Source: Candidatus Paceibacterota bacterium
Lineage (GTDB): Bacteria > Patescibacteriota > Minisyncoccia > Phycocordibacterales > CAINVO01
Length of the DNA: 36,504 nt
Direction of reading: 5' to 3'
NCBI GenBank assembly: GCA_028714275.1
Contig: JAQTMP010000002.1
Location: 1 to 36,504, forward strand
Under the pieces are notes generated by a model that was given only the letters and a program-made list of their open reading frames with translations, searched no databases and had not been told where the DNA came from. A program made the position numbers and the translations under genes. Position 1 is the first letter of the stretch. Each line of letters begins with the position of its first letter. Below are positions 35,336 through 36,504 of the stretch, piece after piece.

Positions 35336-36504
35336 TTACTTCGAGTATGGTCGGCAGACCTTCATCTTGGCCACCCAGAAACCGACGCGGAAGACCTGAG
35401 GCAATCTTCCTCCATATGGCTTCGGCAAATGAGCCAAATCCACGGATTCGGGAGCCTTGGAGACTACCAGGTTCCCATTAAGCCAGCGGCTGTAGGCGCT
35501 TTGCTTTGGTGGTTTTGGCACCTTGGCGAGCACTTTTTCCGGAGTCGGAGGCTTTGTCGCGGCGTAGGCATGCAGTTTATCCGTCAACCGCTTTGCACGC
35601 CACTTTGTCCACCACTGTCCAATTGGCCGGAGCACGAATTTATCCAACGGCGGAGCGATGAACCTGACAAAAAATACTGACGTCAGGAAGATTAGGGTAA
35701 GCACCATAAACAATGCTAAAAACACCGCCCTTATATCAGGGATTGCTTTTGTCAGAAATGGCCACAATGCCACCAGAATTTGCCAGGACAGACAGGCTCC
35801 AACGACCTCAACCGGTGTGACCGGCATGAAGACTTTTTCTCCATTTTTGTTACGCCCCCAATACCGGTATTTTCTGTCCCAATCGTTGGAAGGGTAGTAG
35901 AAAACATCGGGTGAATATTCTACCATTGACCCAGGATCATGATCCCATAGATATTTAATCTCCGAGAAGAACGACCCTGGGCGGAAACCGCAGAAAAACA
36001 CGGCAGCCCGACGTCCCAGCAGAAAAACTGTCAGGATTATCGAGACACAGATTTTGAGAAAGTGTCCGATCAGGAAGAGTGGCGGCTGGACGGTAAAAGC
36101 CCAGATGCAACGCGCCCTGAAAGCACACTGATCACGCGGTGGCGCTTCATGCCACCGATTGACCCAGCCCCAGATGGCTTCGCCGAGCACCCCTTTGGGT
36201 TTCTTGGCAAAAAGCTCAGCCGGAATGGTGAATTCTCGGACGGTCGCCGCGACCACTTCTAGATCACATGAACGATACAGGCACCGAAATTTTCCAGTGC
36301 CAATCTCTTCATAAATGTCTTCCACAGACATACCAGAGCAGTAGCGTCTATTCGAATTTGTTTCCAGGAATTTTTTAATGTTGAGCGCCACGTCGGCTGT
36401 TTTCCTCACTGCCAACACTATCAGACGATGAAGTCCCGGCCGATTGAAGGCCAGAAAATCAACGGTTTTGCCCACCTTGCAGAAATACCGGCGACCGGAA
36501 GTTT
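35336..36504 (-). CDS. Large membrane protein, 5' end outside the window
   Basis: The frame is open to the window edge, so the gene is partial; an internal GTG at 36475 would give 379 aa but has no SD. At least three hydrophobic segments are visible (around IWAFTVQPPLFLIGHFLKICVSIILTVFLL, WQILVALWPFL, and FLALFMVLTLIFLTSVFFVRFI). They are separated by a soluble loop with DHDPGSMVEYSPDVFYYPSNDW. A Pro/Lys-rich tail follows. I recognise no family. It is GC-richer than the neighbouring core genes. Confidence 0.6.
   Translation of the reverse strand, partial: TSGRRYFCKVGKTVDFLAFNRPGLHRLIVLAVRKTADVALNIKKFLETNSNRRYCSGMSVEDIYEEIGTGKFRCLYRSCDLEVVAATVREFTIPAELFAKKPKGVLGEAIWGWVNRWHEAPPRDQCAFRARCIWAFTVQPPLFLIGHFLKICVSIILTVFLLGRRAAVFFCGFRPGSFFSEIKYLWDHDPGSMVEYSPDVFYYPSNDWDRKYRYWGRNKNGEKVFMPVTPVEVVGACLSWQILVALWPFLTKAIPDIRAVFLALFMVLTLIFLTSVFFVRFIAPPLDKFVLRPIGQWWTKWRAKRLTDKLHAYAATKPPTPEKVLAKVPKPPKQSAYSRWLNGNLVVSKAPESVDLAHLPKPYGGRLPQVFRVGFWVAKMKVCRPYSK

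Noticed and set aside
1..36504. CRISPR array
   Set aside because: No regularly spaced direct repeats were seen; the repeated structures are inverted and few.

Overview
The window looks like a chromosome segment of a Patescibacteria/CPR bacterium, most likely Parcubacteria (Paceibacteria). This is inferred from gene content and protein style, not from a database search. The main clues are short divergent housekeeping proteins, a run of small two-helix pilin-like membrane proteins, a DUF5652-like membrane protein, an RNA-binding S1 protein of only 368 aa, DnaX without its zinc module, and very little biosynthesis. The standard genetic code fits throughout.

Layout. 1-217: a truncated tRNA-Ser and a tRNA-Glu, then a GrpB-family gene and a 52-aa membrane ORF. 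1302-7106 (minus strand): an orphan SD-led gene, then a division/translation block read as hisS-like, rpsU (bS21), ybeY, ftsA, ftsZ, trxB. 7147-8502: divergent lepB and pth. 8681-10340 (minus): a small unknown gene and rpsA (S1). 10505-12919: a divergent pair, an HhH-GPD-type Fe-S DNA glycosylase-like protein and a PD-(D/E)XK-like nuclease. 13030-17342: MBL-fold protein, small membrane protein, gyrA, methyltransferase. 17416-20672: a solute-binding lipoprotein-like protein and five pilin-like proteins. 20808-22773 (minus): an SPFH-like membrane protein with an anchored partner, and a lone response regulator. 22970-25219: dus and dnaX. 25245-25800: tRNA-Gln followed by decayed gene fragments. 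25970-29719: a MarR-adaptor-adaptor-MFS drug efflux operon. 29725-31210: an Ig-like/peptidoglycan-binding secreted protein and a DUF5652-like protein. 31289-36504: a ParB-like protein, a sigma factor broken by a frameshift, an unknown gene, a NUDIX hydrolase and a large partial membrane protein.

Two kinds of gene are interleaved. Core genes have no Shine-Dalgarno sequence. At many operon heads a -10 box sits only 6-11 nt before the start codon, which points to leaderless or nearly leaderless mRNAs. Most of the accessory genes (unknowns, glycosylase/nuclease, SPFH partner, response regulator, ParB-like, sigma) instead have a consensus SD, often a TTGAC-type -35 box, and their own strong hairpin terminator.

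The most unusual signal is non-coding. Three large branched inverted-repeat elements (9115-9229, 16485-16641, 16663-16783) lie near the ends of rpsA and gyrA. They share a conserved inner core and inner hairpins but have different, nearly perfect outer stems at each site. They look like an undescribed structured RNA or dispersed element family.
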